Source: Bradyrhizobium ontarionense
GTDB taxonomy: Bacteria > Pseudomonadota > Alphaproteobacteria > Rhizobiales > Xanthobacteraceae
Direction of reading: 5' to 3'
Length of the DNA stretch: 64,000 nucleotides
NCBI RefSeq assembly: GCF_021088345.1
Contig: NZ_CP088156.1
Coordinates: forward strand, 8,237,001 to 8,301,000
In this document: positions 32,652 through 42,110 of the stretch, piece by piece
Layout: the number at the start of each line of letters is the position of its first letter
How positions within the stretch are numbered: position 1 is the stretch's first letter
Position numbers and translations under genes: made by a program
Notes under the pieces: model-generated
Seen by the model: the letters and a program-made list of their open reading frames with translations, nothing else
Database searches by the model: none
What the model was told of the DNA's origin: nothing

Positions 32652-33746
32652 TTGCAATTCGATCAGCCAATCGCGATGGCGATTGTGCCGCCGGCAGCGC
32701 GCGACATGCCGCGCGCCGAAGACGACAAGGGGCTGGCGACGGCCGATGCCCGGTATTGGATGGGGGTTCTCAGCAACTATCGCACGCCAAACCGCCTGCG
32801 CAGCGTGACTGAGCTGCTGATCACGGCCTTGCCGCTGATCGCCCTATGGACCGCGGCCTGGTTCGCGTTCTGGCTCGGCCATGCCTGGGCGTCGCTGCTC
32901 ATCGCGATTCCCGCCGGCGGCTTTGTCGTGCGTTTGTTCATGATTCAGCACGATTGCGGCCACGGCACCTTCTTCCCCGGCCGCCGGGCGAACGACTGGG
33001 TCGGCCGCATCATCGGCGTGCTCACGCTGACGCCCTACGACTGGTGGCGCCGTACCCACGCGATCCATCATGCCACCAGCGGCAATCTCGACCGGCGCGG
33101 GATCGGCGATATCGACACGCTGACCGTGCGCGAATACCAGGCGCGTTCGACCTGGGGACGTCTGCAATACCGGCTGTACCGCCATCCTCTGGTCATGTTC
33201 GTGCTCGGACCGGCGTATCTGTTCTTCCTGAGGCACCGTCTCCCGTTTGGTCTGATGCGCGGCGGTTGGCAGCCCTGGGTCAGCACGATGGCCACCAATG
33301 CCGGCATTGCCGTGATCGTCGCCGCGCTGATGTGGCTGATCGGCATCCAGGCGTTCCTGGTCGTGCATCTCCCCATCATGATGCTTGCCGCCATGGCCGG
33401 CGTCTGGCTGTTCTATGTGCAGCATCAGTTCGAGCGGACCGTCTGGGAGCACGACGAGCGCTGGACGCTGCATCAGGCGGCTCTCTACGGCAGCTCGCAT
33501 TACGACCTGCCGGCATGGCTGCACTGGTTCACGGCCAATATCGGCATCCACCACGTCCACCATCTCTCGAGCCGTATTCCCTATTATCGGCTGCCGGTCG
33601 TGCTGCGCGACCACCCTGAGCTGCGCGAGTTCGGCCGCATCACGCTGCCCGAGAGCCTGCGTTGCGTCCGGCTCGTGCTGTGGGACGAGTCACAGCGCCG
33701 TCTGGTGTCGTTCCGCGACGCCGGGGCGGGCAGGCGTCCGCGCTAG
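32652..33746 (+). CDS. membrane fatty acid desaturase
   Basis: The protein has the three histidine boxes of acyl-lipid desaturases: HDCGH (about residues 100-104), HAIHH (about 136-140) and HHVHH in NIGIHHVHHLSSRIPYYRL. Hydrophobic pairs (ITALPLIALWTAAWFAFWL and IAVIVAALMWLIG plus FLVVHLPIMMLAAMAG) anchor it in the membrane. This fits the omega-6/delta-12-type family that uses a di-iron centre. I chose a TTG start at 32652 because GGAG lies six bases upstream. An ATG at 32676 or one further upstream at 32538 is also open, so the N-terminus is uncertain. Confidence 0.85.
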   Translation: MQFDQPIAMAIVPPAARDMPRAEDDKGLATADARYWMGVLSNYRTPNRLRSVTELLITALPLIALWTAAWFAFWLGHAWASLLIAIPAGGFVVRLFMIQHDCGHGTFFPGRRANDWVGRIIGVLTLTPYDWWRRTHAIHHATSGNLDRRGIGDIDTLTVREYQARSTWGRLQYRLYRHPLVMFVLGPAYLFFLRHRLPFGLMRGGWQPWVSTMATNAGIAVIVAALMWLIGIQAFLVVHLPIMMLAAMAGVWLFYVQHQFERTVWEHDERWTLHQAALYGSSHYDLPAWLHWFTANIGIHHVHHLSSRIPYYRLPVVLRDHPELREFGRITLPESLRCVRLVLWDESQRRLVSFRDAGAGRRPR

Positions 33747-33756
33747 GCTGTTCGTC

Positions 33757-33833
33757 GCGCGGTCCTTGCGAGGAGCGTGAGCTCCGAAGCAATCCAGACG
33801 TCCTTCCTGGCGCTGGATTGCTTCCCTTCGCCC
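33757..33833. repeat. palindromic intergenic repeat (GCAATCCAG type)
   Basis: GTCCTTGCGAGGAGCG is followed by GAAGCAATCCAG and, in reverse orientation, CTGGATTGCTTC. This is the layout of a common Bradyrhizobium intergenic repeat lying between convergent genes. Confidence 0.6.
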
Positions 33834-33852
33834 GCACTGACGGCTGGACCGT

Positions 33853-35694
33853 CTAATCCTTCACCACGCGCACCGCGCCCTTGGCGGCGCTGCTCGCAAA
33901 GGCGGCGTAGGCCTTGAGCGCGGTCGAGACCTTGCGGGCGCGCTTGGCCGGCTTCCAGGCCTGGTCGCCTTTGGCCTCCATCGCGGCGCGGCGCTTGGCG
34001 AGGTCGTCATCGCTGACCGCGAGATGGATGGTGCGGTTGGGAATGTCGATCTCGATCCGGTCGCCGTCCTGGACGAGGCCGATCAGGCCGCCCTCGGCGG
34101 CCTCCGGCGAGACGTGGCCGATCGAGAGTCCCGAGGTGCCGCCGGAGAAGCGGCCGTCGGTGATCAGCGCGCAGGCCTTGCCCAGCCCCTTCGACTTCAG
34201 ATAGCTCGTTGGATAGAGCATCTCCTGCATGCCGGGGCCGCCGCGCGGGCCTTCGTAGATGATGACGACGACGTCGCCTTCCTTGATCTTGTTGGTGAGG
34301 ATGGCCTCGACTGCGGCGTCCTGGCTCTCCATGACGCGCGCAGGCCCTGAGAATTTCAGGATCGAGGCGTCGACGCCGGCGGTCTTCACGATGCAGCCGT
34401 CGGCGGCGATGTTGCCCGTGAGCACGGCGAGCCCGCCGTCCTTGGAATAGGCATGGGCGAGATCGCGGATGCAGCCTTTCTCGCGATCGAGATCGAGCTC
34501 CTCGTAGCGGCGGTCCTGGCTGAAGGCGACCTGCGTCGGCACGCCGCCGGGCGCGGCCATGTAGAAGTTCTTCACGCTCTCGCTCTGGGTCGCCTTGACG
34601 TCCCAGCGCTCCAGCGCCGCATTGAGCGAGGCCGCATGCACGCTCGGCAGCTCGGTGTGGACGAGGCCTGCGCGCGCGAGCTCGCCGAGGATCGCCATCA
34701 CGCCGCCGGCGCGATGGACGTCCTCCATGTGCACGTCGGGCACGGACGGCGCGACCTTGCACAGCACCGGGACCTTGCGCGACAGGCGGTCGATGTCGGT
34801 CATGCCGAAGCCGATCTCGCCCTCGTACGCCGCGGCGAGCAGATGCAGCACGGTGTTGGTCGAGCCGCCCATCGCGATGTCCAGGCTCATCGCGTTCTCG
34901 AACGCCTTGAAGTTGGCGACGTTGCGCGGCAGCACCGAGGCATCGTCCTGCTCGTAGTAGCGGCGGGCGAGATCCACGATCAGGTGTCCGGCCTCGACGA
35001 ACAGGCCCTTGCGGTCGGCATGGGTCGCCAGCACCGAGCCGTTGCCGGGCAGCGACAGCCCAAGCGCCTCGGTCAGGCAGTTCATGGAGTTCGCGGTGAA
35101 CATGCCCGAGCACGAGCCGCAGGTCGGGCAGGCCGAACGCTCCATCACCTCGACGTCGGCGTCCGAGACCTTGTCGTCGGCGGCGCTCACCATGGCGTCG
35201 ATCAGGTCGACCTTGCGCAGCTTGCCGGCGATGTTGACCTTGCCGGCCTCCATCGGCCCGCCCGAGACGAACACGGCCGGAATGTTGAGCCGCATCGCGG
35301 CCATCAGCATGCCGGGGGTGATCTTGTCGCAATTGGAGATGCAGACCATGGCGTCGGCGCAGTGCGCGTTGACCATGTACTCGACGCTGTCGGCGATCAG
35401 CTCGCGCGAGGGCAGGCTGTAGAGCATGCCGTCATGGCCCATCGCGATGCCGTCATCGACCGCGATGGTGTCGAACTCCTTGGCGACGCCGCCGGCCTTC
35501 TCGATCTCGCGCGCGACCAACTGGCCGAGATCCTTCAGATGGACATGGCCGGGCACGAACTGGGTGAAGGAGTTGACGACGGCGATGATCGGCTTGCCGA
35601 AATCCTCATTGGTCATGCCGGTGGCGCGCCACAGGCCGCGGGCGCCGGCCATGTTGCGGCCGTGGGTGGAGGTGCGGGAGCGGTAGGCGGGCAT
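33853..35694 (-). CDS. ilvD: dihydroxy-acid dehydratase
   Basis: The 613-residue protein begins [20 protein letters not shown] after AAGGAA. It has the iron-sulfur cysteines and active-site segments of Ilv[34 protein letters not shown], and [20 protein letters not shown] near the end. The enzyme makes the 2-oxo acids of valine and isoleucine synthesis and, through them, leucine and pantothenate precursors. It is monocistronic. Confidence 0.97.
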   Translation of the reverse strand: MPAYRSRTSTHGRNMAGARGLWRATGMTNEDFGKPIIAVVNSFTQFVPGHVHLKDLGQLVAREIEKAGGVAKEFDTIAVDDGIAMGHDGMLYSLPSRELIADSVEYMVNAHCADAMVCISNCDKITPGMLMAAMRLNIPAVFVSGGPMEAGKVNIAGKLRKVDLIDAMVSAADDKVSDADVEVMERSACPTCGSCSGMFTANSMNCLTEALGLSLPGNGSVLATHADRKGLFVEAGHLIVDLARRYYEQDDASVLPRNVANFKAFENAMSLDIAMGGSTNTVLHLLAAAYEGEIGFGMTDIDRLSRKVPVLCKVAPSVPDVHMEDVHRAGGVMAILGELARAGLVHTELPSVHAASLNAALERWDVKATQSESVKNFYMAAPGGVPTQVAFSQDRRYEELDLDREKGCIRDLAHAYSKDGGLAVLTGNIAADGCIVKTAGVDASILKFSGPARVMESQDAAVEAILTNKIKEGDVVVIIYEGPRGGPGMQEMLYPTSYLKSKGLGKACALITDGRFSGGTSGLSIGHVSPEAAEGGLIGLVQDGDRIEIDIPNRTIHLAVSDDDLAKRRAAMEAKGDQAWKPAKRARKVSTALKAYAAFASSAAKGAVRVVKD

Positions 35695-36079
35695 GGCGGT
35701 TTCCTTGGCGGTTCCTCGACAGACAATATTGGTCCGCGGGCGGGGGAGACGATCCTGGCGGCGGACGGGCGGCAATGACGCGGCGAGGCATACAGCGAAG
35801 TGCTTGATGATTCGACCCTAAATTTCGCTGTTCGGGGATGCCGGGAGGGCAGGGCCGGTGCGTCCAGCCTGCGGCCGCAGCCGCTCCGGCGCAGGGTCGG
35901 GACCGCCGGTATTGGCTGTGGACTGCAGTCCACAACCGGGCTCGCCCAAGCGCCGCTCACGCGTTTGTGGCTACGTGTGGAACCCGGGAGCACCGTACAT
36001 TAGAACGAAGCCGTTCTGTTCGGGCGCGGCTTCGCCCGCGCCAAGCTCCGTCCCACCAAGCCTCCGCGTCGATCGACCC
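35695..36079. other. intergenic region with an 18-bp perfect palindrome
   Basis: TGTGGACTGCAGTCCACA at 35917-35934 is perfectly self-complementary and could bind a dimeric regulator of the copC-copD genes that follow, though it is 146 bases from the copC start. No gene is supported here. Confidence 0.45.
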
Positions 36080-36445
36080 ATGCCGTCCGTTCCGCGATCC
36101 TCTCTCCTGCCATCCCTGACCGCGCTGCTGCTGGCGCTCCCGTATGGCGCCTCGGCGCACGCCATCATCGTTTCCTCGCAGCCGGTGTCGGGGGCGACCA
36201 TCGACACATCAGCGATCGCGATCCGGCTCCGCTTCAACAGCCGCATCGATCATGCCCGCTCGCGGCTCAAGCTGCGCGCGCCCGATGGCGCCGAACAGGT
36301 GCTGACGCCGGCCGCCGATGCGCCGGCGGACGAGATCGACGTGGAGGCCAAGGCGCTCAGCCCGGGCGCCTGGCACCTGCAATGGCAGGTGCTGAGCGTC
36401 GACGGCCACATCACCCGCGGCGACATCCCGTTCAACGTGCGCTAG
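36080..36445 (+). CDS. copC: CopC-domain copper resistance protein
   Basis: The 121-residue product has a signal peptide ending ASAHAI. After cleavage it begins with a histidine, the N-terminal copper-binding residue of CopC proteins. The rest is the CopC beta-sandwich (SSQPVSGATIDTSAIAIRL and WHLQWQVLSVDGHITRGDI, with a further candidate Cu ligand histidine in VDGHITRG). It is a periplasmic Cu(II) carrier thought to deliver copper to CopD. The gene is 17 bases upstream of copD and cotranscribed with it. Confidence 0.88.
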   Translation: MPSVPRSSLLPSLTALLLALPYGASAHAIIVSSQPVSGATIDTSAIAIRLRFNSRIDHARSRLKLRAPDGAEQVLTPAADAPADEIDVEAKALSPGAWHLQWQVLSVDGHITRGDIPFNVR

Positions 36446-36462
36446 CCTCAGTCGTACCAGCG

Positions 36463-38121
36463 ATGGCGCTGTTGCTCGACATCTTCGGCTATCTCTCGGT
36501 GGTGCTGCGCGGGCTGACCTTGCTGGCGCAATCCTTCACCATCGGCGGCATCGCCTTTCAGTTGCTGCTGCTACGTCCGCTGCAGGACAGGCTCTCGGTC
36601 GATGCGCTGGTGGTCGGGAAGAGGAGCCAGCGTTTCCTGCGCCACAGCGCCTTCTGCTGGTTCGTGGTCGTGCTGGCCTCGCTCGCCGTCAACATGGCTG
36701 CGCTCACCGCTACGCTCGATTTGTCGCTGCGCGACGCCGCCGGTGCGGATTTCGCGCGCTCCGGCATCGTGGTTGCGGCCTGTGCGCTGGGGATTGCCAT
36801 GTTCGCCCGGACCGGCACCTGGGTCACATGGCGCGCGACGGCGCTGCCTGCGCTGGCCGCCCTTGCGCTTCTTTTTCAGCTCAACCTGACCCATGCGGCG
36901 AGCCGGCTCGACGTGCGCTGGCCGCTGTTCGCCGCCGACGTCCTGCATATGCTGGGCGCCGGCGTCTGGATCGGCGGGCTGCCGTATTTCCTGATGGCGC
37001 TGAACGGCTGCAAGGCCGAAGGCGACCAGCGCCTGATCGGGCGGCGCTATTCGCTGATGTCGATGGCCTCGGTCGGTGCGATCGTGCTCGGCGGCACGGT
37101 CATGGCGATCGCCTATCTCGGCTCGTTCGCGGCAATCTACGGCACCGCCTATGGCGTCATGACCTCGGCCAAGGTCGCGATGCTGGTGATGCTGCTCGCG
37201 CTCGGCGCCGGCAACTATCTCGCGGTCGAGCGGCTGCGCCGCCGTGATCCCGATGCGCCCGTGCTGCGCATGAAGCGCTTCGTCGAGGTCGAGCTCGGCA
37301 TCGGGCTCACGGTGCTGCTGACCGCGGGCTCGCTGACCTCCCTGCCGCCGGGCATCGATCTCAGCCAGGACCGGTTGAGCTGGCACGAGATCGTCGAACG
37401 TGCCGCGCCGCAATGGCCGCGCCTAACCAGCCCGTCCGTGGACCAGCTCACGATCTCGCAGCTGCAGGCCAGGATCGACGCCGCCGACGCCCAGCGCGTG
37501 ACCGCGCCGCCAGCCTATGTGCCGGGCGAGGGCGTGATCCTGCCGCGCAGCGCCGCCGATATCGCCTGGTCGGAATACAACCACCATTGGGCCGGCCTCT
37601 TCGTCGTGCTGATCGGTGTGCTGGCGCTGATCGAGCGCTTGCCCGGGGGCGGCTTCGCGCGGCACTGGCCGCTGCTGTTTCTCGTGATGGCGGCATTCCT
37701 GTTCTTCCGCGCCGACGAGATGGCCTGGCCGCTCGGCCCGATCGGCTTCTTCGCCTCGCTGCGCGATCCCGAAGTGGCGCAGCACCGGCTGTTCGTGGTG
37801 CTGATCGTCCTGTTCGGCCTGTTCGAATGGCGGGTGCGGCTGCGTGGACAAGAGGCGGGCCGGGCGGCGCTGGTGTTTCCGCTGACGGTCGCCGCCGGCG
37901 GCGCGCTGCTGATGACGCATTCGCACGCGATCGCCAACATCAAGGACCAGCTGCTGATCGAGATGAGCCACACGCCGCTGGCGCTGTGCGGCATCACCGC
38001 CGGTTGGGCGCGCTGGCTGGAGCTGCGCATCGACGGCAAGATCAGCCGCGCCGCGGCCTGGGTGTGGCCGGTGGCGTTCGTGCTGGTCGGCCTGATCCTG
38101 CTGGACTATCGCGAGGCGTGA
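36463..38121 (+). CDS. copD: CopD-family copper resistance membrane protein
   Basis: The 552-residue protein has about 12 or more hydrophobic helices. It shows the CopD pattern in its middle (LFAADVLHMLGAGVWIGGLP, then LMSMASVGAIVLGGTVMAIA and KVAMLVMLLALGAGNYLAVE). A further membrane region follows in the last 170 residues (HHWAGLFVVLIGVLALIERL onward), which makes it longer than the basic CopD domain. It is expected to import copper across the inner membrane with CopC. Confidence 0.85.
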   Translation: MALLLDIFGYLSVVLRGLTLLAQSFTIGGIAFQLLLLRPLQDRLSVDALVVGKRSQRFLRHSAFCWFVVVLASLAVNMAALTATLDLSLRDAAGADFARSGIVVAACALGIAMFARTGTWVTWRATALPALAALALLFQLNLTHAASRLDVRWPLFAADVLHMLGAGVWIGGLPYFLMALNGCKAEGDQRLIGRRYSLMSMASVGAIVLGGTVMAIAYLGSFAAIYGTAYGVMTSAKVAMLVMLLALGAGNYLAVERLRRRDPDAPVLRMKRFVEVELGIGLTVLLTAGSLTSLPPGIDLSQDRLSWHEIVERAAPQWPRLTSPSVDQLTISQLQARIDAADAQRVTAPPAYVPGEGVILPRSAADIAWSEYNHHWAGLFVVLIGVLALIERLPGGGFARHWPLLFLVMAAFLFFRADEMAWPLGPIGFFASLRDPEVAQHRLFVVLIVLFGLFEWRVRLRGQEAGRAALVFPLTVAAGGALLMTHSHAIANIKDQLLIEMSHTPLALCGITAGWARWLELRIDGKISRAAAWVWPVAFVLVGLILLDYREA

Positions 38122-38285
38122 GGGGGAGCCGCCCGCGCAGGAGCGTCATCGGCATTGCCCAGAAATGCAACAACAGAGGGCGATGCTAATGTCTCGGTTG
38201 CCGAGAATTCGCCGCTGCGTCTTAGAGAAATTTTATAGGGTTCAGCCATAGGTAGCGAACGGCGTCGGTGTCAGGAGTGACCACA

Positions 38286-38831
38286 ATGACGTTTGGCAAG
38301 CGTCAATCCGGAGTCGGTGGCTCGGCACAAGCTCTCAATGTCGGCATGGCTGCCGCAAGGAACGACGTCGTCACCGAGACCGCCCCGGCCACAGGCAGCC
38401 CCATTCGCTGGTTCATCGCATTCGTTGTCTGTGGCGCGATGCTTTATGGGCTGGTGAAGACTTATGGTCCGGACATCCTGCGCGATCATCGCCTGGCCGG
38501 AACCTGGCAGCCGGCTTACGATCTGCGCGCCACGGACGGAAAGTGCAAGCGAACAAACTTCGTGGTCACCTTCTGTGAGGCCAAGATCAAGTCGGTCGCG
38601 CAGCCTGATAAGGCGCCGATCGATCATGGATTCTTCATGCTGTTTGCGGGCGGTGGCGGCGAGGCTCTCGTTCCGGTGCGCTCAACGATCGACCGCTCGG
38701 CAGTGTCGATCTTCTACTCAGCAGAAACGAGGCGTTGGAATCGCACGCTATCGTTCCTTTTCTCGGCGGGCCTGATGGCCCTGTTCGAAGTGATAGCGCT
38801 GTGCCTGTTCTGGAACGCGGTCAAGTCCTGA
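38286..38831 (+). CDS. hypothetical protein with two membrane segments
   Basis: Taking the ATG at 38286 (an AGGAG lies 10 bases upstream), the 181-residue product has a hydrophobic helix near residues 42-58 (RWFIAFVVCGAMLYGLVK) and another at the C-terminus (LSFLFSAGLMALFEVIALCL). Between them is a beta-rich loop with two cysteines (GKCKRTNFVVTFCEAKI), presumably periplasmic. The family is not recognised. It lies 122 bases before the ClpP-like gene and may be cotranscribed with it. Confidence 0.55.
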   Translation: MTFGKRQSGVGGSAQALNVGMAAARNDVVTETAPATGSPIRWFIAFVVCGAMLYGLVKTYGPDILRDHRLAGTWQPAYDLRATDGKCKRTNFVVTFCEAKIKSVAQPDKAPIDHGFFMLFAGGGGEALVPVRSTIDRSAVSIFYSAETRRWNRTLSFLFSAGLMALFEVIALCLFWNAVKS

Positions 38832-38953
38832 CAGCGATTCCGCTCGCGAGAGGCGGACGTTGTTCGCTCAATCCGCGATGTTCATGACGACCGTCTCGGA
38901 GTTCATTTGGATGACGCAGGTGCAATCCCTGCTTGGATTTGAGTAGGCAGACC

Positions 38954-39631
38954 GTGTCATTGTTGAAAGCGCTCGGCGTCATCTGCGGCATTCTTCTGTT
39001 CTGGGGCTTCTTCCAATTGCCGTCCGGCTCGGGAGACGTCGCGTCTCGGCAGATCCTCTCGATCAAGGAAGAGCCGGACAGCATTGTGCTGGGTTGGAGC
39101 GGGCCGGTGCAGGAGCCGATGAGTGAGCGTGTCGCCGCGGCGTTGGATCGCTACGAGACGGATCCGCGCAGGCTCGTCCTGCTCCTCAACTCGCCGGGCG
39201 GCTCGATCGAGCACGGGCGCAAAGTCGTCGCCGCGATCCGTGGACGCGATCGGGCGATCGATACGCTCGTTGAACGAGCTGGCGTCTGCGCTTCGATGTG
39301 CGTGCCGATCTTTCTCGCCGGCACCAGGCGCATGGCCGATCCCGAAGCCTACTTCATGTTTCACGAAGCCAGCCTGAACAGCAATGCGAGGGAAAACCTG
39401 AAGCAGTGGGAGATCAGTGAGGCCGAGAAAGCCTTCTTCTCGCAAGCCGTCAAGACGAAGGTCACCGACGAGCTCTTTCGTCACGACATCGGCATTCGTG
39501 GCGTCAGCGTGGCCTGGCTTGCCGGGATGCGCAAGAAAATCGCAGACCGAGACGTCTGGATGAGCGGCCAGCAGCTCGTCGACGAGGGCTCCGGCATCGT
39601 CGACGGTCTCGTCCGCGCACCCGCGCGCTAG
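38954..39631 (+). CDS. membrane-anchored ClpP-like serine protease
   Basis: A GTG start at 38954 with GAGTAGG upstream gives 225 residues. The N-terminal hydrophobic segment (LLKALGVICGILLFWGFFQL) would anchor or export the protein. The rest has the ClpP/crotonase fold: LLLNSPGGSIEHG (oxyanion glycines), GVCASMCVPIFLAG with a serine in the nucleophile position, and YFMFHEAS with the histidine. Such exported ClpP-like proteins occur in many rhizobia and substrates are unknown. A TTG at 38933 is an alternative start. Confidence 0.72.
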   Translation: MSLLKALGVICGILLFWGFFQLPSGSGDVASRQILSIKEEPDSIVLGWSGPVQEPMSERVAAALDRYETDPRRLVLLLNSPGGSIEHGRKVVAAIRGRDRAIDTLVERAGVCASMCVPIFLAGTRRMADPEAYFMFHEASLNSNARENLKQWEISEAEKAFFSQAVKTKVTDELFRHDIGIRGVSVAWLAGMRKKIADRDVWMSGQQLVDEGSGIVDGLVRAPAR

Positions 39632-39689
39632 CAAGACCCGAAGCCGAGACAGCTCTGGTCCGCAAGGAGTTGCCGGATAGGACGAAATC

Positions 39690-39815
39690 CCACTGTCCTT
39701 CGTGATCGGCCACACGATCTCGATAGGCTGATTGTCGAAGTCGGGGATCATCCTCATGGTCCCGCCGCCAGCAGCTCATGCCGGCCGACGGCGCGGCCAT
39801 CCGGATCGGCTGGCT
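39690..39815 (-). pseudogene. frameshifted fragment related to the 3' end of the gene at 44220-44999
   Basis: The minus strand reads IRMAAPSAGMSCWRRDHEDDP in one frame and DFDNQPIEIVWPITKD in the next. The intact gene at 44220 has IRMSALPAGMTCWRR followed by DIDFDNEHIEIVWP. The join falls in a run of four G on this strand (39743-39746), consistent with a one-base insertion. Only about the last 45 codons are present. Confidence 0.6.
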
Positions 39816-39865
39816 CTCTTGTATCATCGCGCCCCTGTTCAGTTATCGAGAGGCGTGACGGGCGC

Positions 39866-40525
39866 TCACGTCACGCAGTTCACCCACAGCACGACCGCCT
39901 TCGCATCGTCGGCCGGATTGGAGAACCGATGCGGCCTGCGGCTGGCAAAGCGGAAGCTGTCGCCCTCCTTGAGGGACCATGTTTCGGTGTCCACCGTCAG
40001 CGTCATCGCGCCTTCGAGCACGAGACCGGCTTCCTCGCCGTCATGCGTGTAGAGCTCGTCGCCGGTCGAGCCGCCGGGCTCCAGATGCACCAGGAACAGG
40101 TTGAGCTTGTTGTCGCCGCCGGCGGCGCTGAGCAGCTGCTTGGAAATTCCGCTGCGCCAGAGTTTGAGCTCCGGACGCTGCTGTCCTCGCGTGACGACGG
40201 AATCCGAGCCGTCATCGCCGCCCGGGCCGGCGCCGAACAGCGCCGCGATGCCGACGCCGAGCACGTCCGCGAGCGTCGCCAGCACGCGCAGCGATGGCGA
40301 CGATAGACCGCGCTCGATCTGGCTGAGGAAGCCGATCGAAAGTGCGGTCTTGGCGGCGATCGTCTCGAGCGAGAGTTGCCTGATACGCCTGAGATCACGG
40401 ATGCGGCGGCCGACCGCGACATCCATCGCCGGCTCGACCGGCTTCCCGGCGGGCTTGGCCGCCGCCTTCACCTTCCTCGAAGGCTTGGATGCGCCCGTTT
40501 TGAGCATTCTCTTGCCGCCACTCAC
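39866..40525 (-). CDS. XRE-family regulator with C-terminal cupin (PuuR-like)
   Basis: This 219-residue protein has a basic N-terminal tail, a helix-turn-helix at about 37-95 (VGRRIRDLRRIRQLSLETIA and GFLSQIERGLSSPSL) and a cupin domain at about 145-215 (HDGEEAGLVLEGAMTLTV and FASRRPHRFSNPADDAKAV). The layout is that of PuuR, which represses putrescine use in E. coli. The gene diverges from a polar amino acid/polyamine ABC transporter and a PuuB-like oxidase. An inverted repeat at 40587-40606 between them is a likely operator. Confidence 0.88.
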   Translation of the reverse strand: MSGGKRMLKTGASKPSRKVKAAAKPAGKPVEPAMDVAVGRRIRDLRRIRQLSLETIAAKTALSIGFLSQIERGLSSPSLRVLATLADVLGVGIAALFGAGPGGDDGSDSVVTRGQQRPELKLWRSGISKQLLSAAGGDNKLNLFLVHLEPGGSTGDELYTHDGEEAGLVLEGAMTLTVDTETWSLKEGDSFRFASRRPHRFSNPADDAKAVVLWVNCVT

Positions 40526-40586
40526 GTCAGCCCGCTTCCTTCATGTGCATGAAAACCGCTTGCATCACCCGGCAAAGTATGTCCAA

Positions 40587-40606
40587 ATTTTCATACTGGT
40601 GAAAAT
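40587..40606. promoter_or_regulatory. inverted-repeat operator candidate between divergent genes
   Basis: ATTTTCA-N6-TGAAAAT is a perfect 7-bp inverted repeat located 62 bases from the regulator start and 85 bases from the transporter start. The surrounding stretch is A/T-rich compared with the rest of the region. Confidence 0.5.
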
Positions 40607-40690
40607 AGGCCGAAACGGCGCGGCCGGCAACGGTTGCCATCACGATCGGCCGGGACGCGCCGTGATCGGTCGGGCCCGAAGGGGGAAGCG

Positions 40691-41449
40691 ATGCCGTTGA
40701 AGCGTTTTGTTCAGGCCGCCTGCGCGGCGCTCGCAATCGCCGCCGTCGCGCCGGTGTCGGCACAACAGGTGCTCAAGGTCGGCTCGACCCCGACCGGAAT
40801 TCCCTTCACCTTCCTCGACACCAAGACCAATCAGATCCAGGGCGTCATGGTCGATCTCATCACCGAGATCGGCAAGGATGCGGGCTTCAACGTGCAGATC
40901 GAGCCGATGCCGTTCTCGGCGCTGATCCCGTCCTTGACCTCGAGCAAGATCGACATCATCGCCGCGGCGATGTTCATCACCGCACCGCGCAAGGAGGTGA
41001 TCGATTTCTCCGATCCGATCTACACCTATGGCGAAGGCCTGATCGTGCCGAAGGCTGACACCAAGGCCTACGCCTCGCAGGACGATCTGAAAGGCGAGGT
41101 GGTCGGCGCGCAAATCGGCACCGCCTTCGTCGATGCGCTGAAGAAGTCCGGGCTGTTCTCGGAGGTCAAGGCCTACGACACCATTCCCGACATCCTGCGC
41201 GACGTGAACACCGGCCGCCTCAAGGCCGGCTTCGCCGACTATCCGATCCTCGCCTACAACCTCAAGCAGGGCGGCTTCCCTGAAGCGCGCCTCGTGACCA
41301 GCTACAAGCCGGTCACGGTCGGCTCGGTCGGCATTGGCGTGCGCAAAGGCGAGGCCGAGCTGCTCGGCAAGATCAACGCCTCGCTTTCCAAGCTGAAGGC
41401 GAACGGGACGGTCGACAAGATCCTCGACAAATGGGGCCTGAAGGACTGA
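40691..41449 (+). CDS. polar amino acid/polyamine-type ABC transporter substrate-binding protein
   Basis: The 252-residue product starts after GGGGGAAG and has a signal peptide ending VSAQQ. The family 3 binding-protein fold is clear: VGSTPTGIPFTFLDTKTNQI, DIIAAAMFITAPRKEVIDFS and GAQIGTAFVDALKKSG. It forms an operon with a permease (7 bases downstream), an ATPase and an FAD oxidoreductase. The context suggests a substrate that is oxidised at an amino group, such as a polyamine or a basic amino acid. Confidence 0.88.
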   Translation: MPLKRFVQAACAALAIAAVAPVSAQQVLKVGSTPTGIPFTFLDTKTNQIQGVMVDLITEIGKDAGFNVQIEPMPFSALIPSLTSSKIDIIAAAMFITAPRKEVIDFSDPIYTYGEGLIVPKADTKAYASQDDLKGEVVGAQIGTAFVDALKKSGLFSEVKAYDTIPDILRDVNTGRLKAGFADYPILAYNLKQGGFPEARLVTSYKPVTVGSVGIGVRKGEAELLGKINASLSKLKANGTVDKILDKWGLKD

Positions 41450-41456
41450 CCGGCCG

Positions 41457-42110
41457 ATGAAAGGCTTCTGGCACGACGCCGTCGAGTTCTTCCCGATCCT
41501 GCTCAACGGTGTCGCGCTCACGATCATCGTCACCATCGGATCGCTGCTGCTTTCGACGATCCTCGGGCTGATGTGGGCGATGATGCGGGTCTCCGGCATC
41601 CGCATCCTGTCGGGCCTGAGCGCGAGCCTGATCAACGTGATCCGCGGCATCCCGATCATCGTGCTGCTGTTCTATCTCTACTTCGTCATGCCCGATCTCG
41701 GCGTGACCTTGTCGGCGCTGCAGGCGGCCATTCTCGGGCTCGGCATCGCCTATTCGGCCTATCAGGCCGAGAACTTCCGTGCCGGCATCGAGGCGATCGA
41801 CAAGGGCCAGATCGAGGCGGCGCAATCGATCGGCATGGGCTGGTGGATGACCATGCGCCGCGTGGTGCTGCCGCAGGCGGTGCGCATCGTGCTGCCGCCC
41901 TACGGCAACGTCATGATCATGATGCTGAAGGATTCCTCGCAGGCCTCGACCATCACGGTCGCCGAGCTCGCGCTGCAGGGCAAGCTGATCGCGTCCTCGA
42001 CCTTCAAGAATACCAACGTCTTCACGCTCGTGGCGCTGATGTACCTCACCATGAGCGTCCCGCTGATCCTCCTGGTCCGTCACTTCGAGAAGCGGGCGGG
42101 CAAGCGATGA
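41457..42110 (+). CDS. polar amino acid-type ABC transporter permease
   Basis: This 217-residue inner-membrane protein has five or so hydrophobic helices and the EAA loop ([20 protein letters not shown]), preceded by the family motif [17 protein letters not shown]. Its stop codon overlaps the start of the ATPase gene (ATGA). Confidence 0.9.
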   Translation: MKGFWHDAVEFFPILLNGVALTIIVTIGSLLLSTILGLMWAMMRVSGIRILSGLSASLINVIRGIPIIVLLFYLYFVMPDLGVTLSALQAAILGLGIAYSAYQAENFRAGIEAIDKGQIEAAQSIGMGWWMTMRRVVLPQAVRIVLPPYGNVMIMMLKDSSQASTITVAELALQGKLIASSTFKNTNVFTLVALMYLTMSVPLILLVRHFEKRAGKR

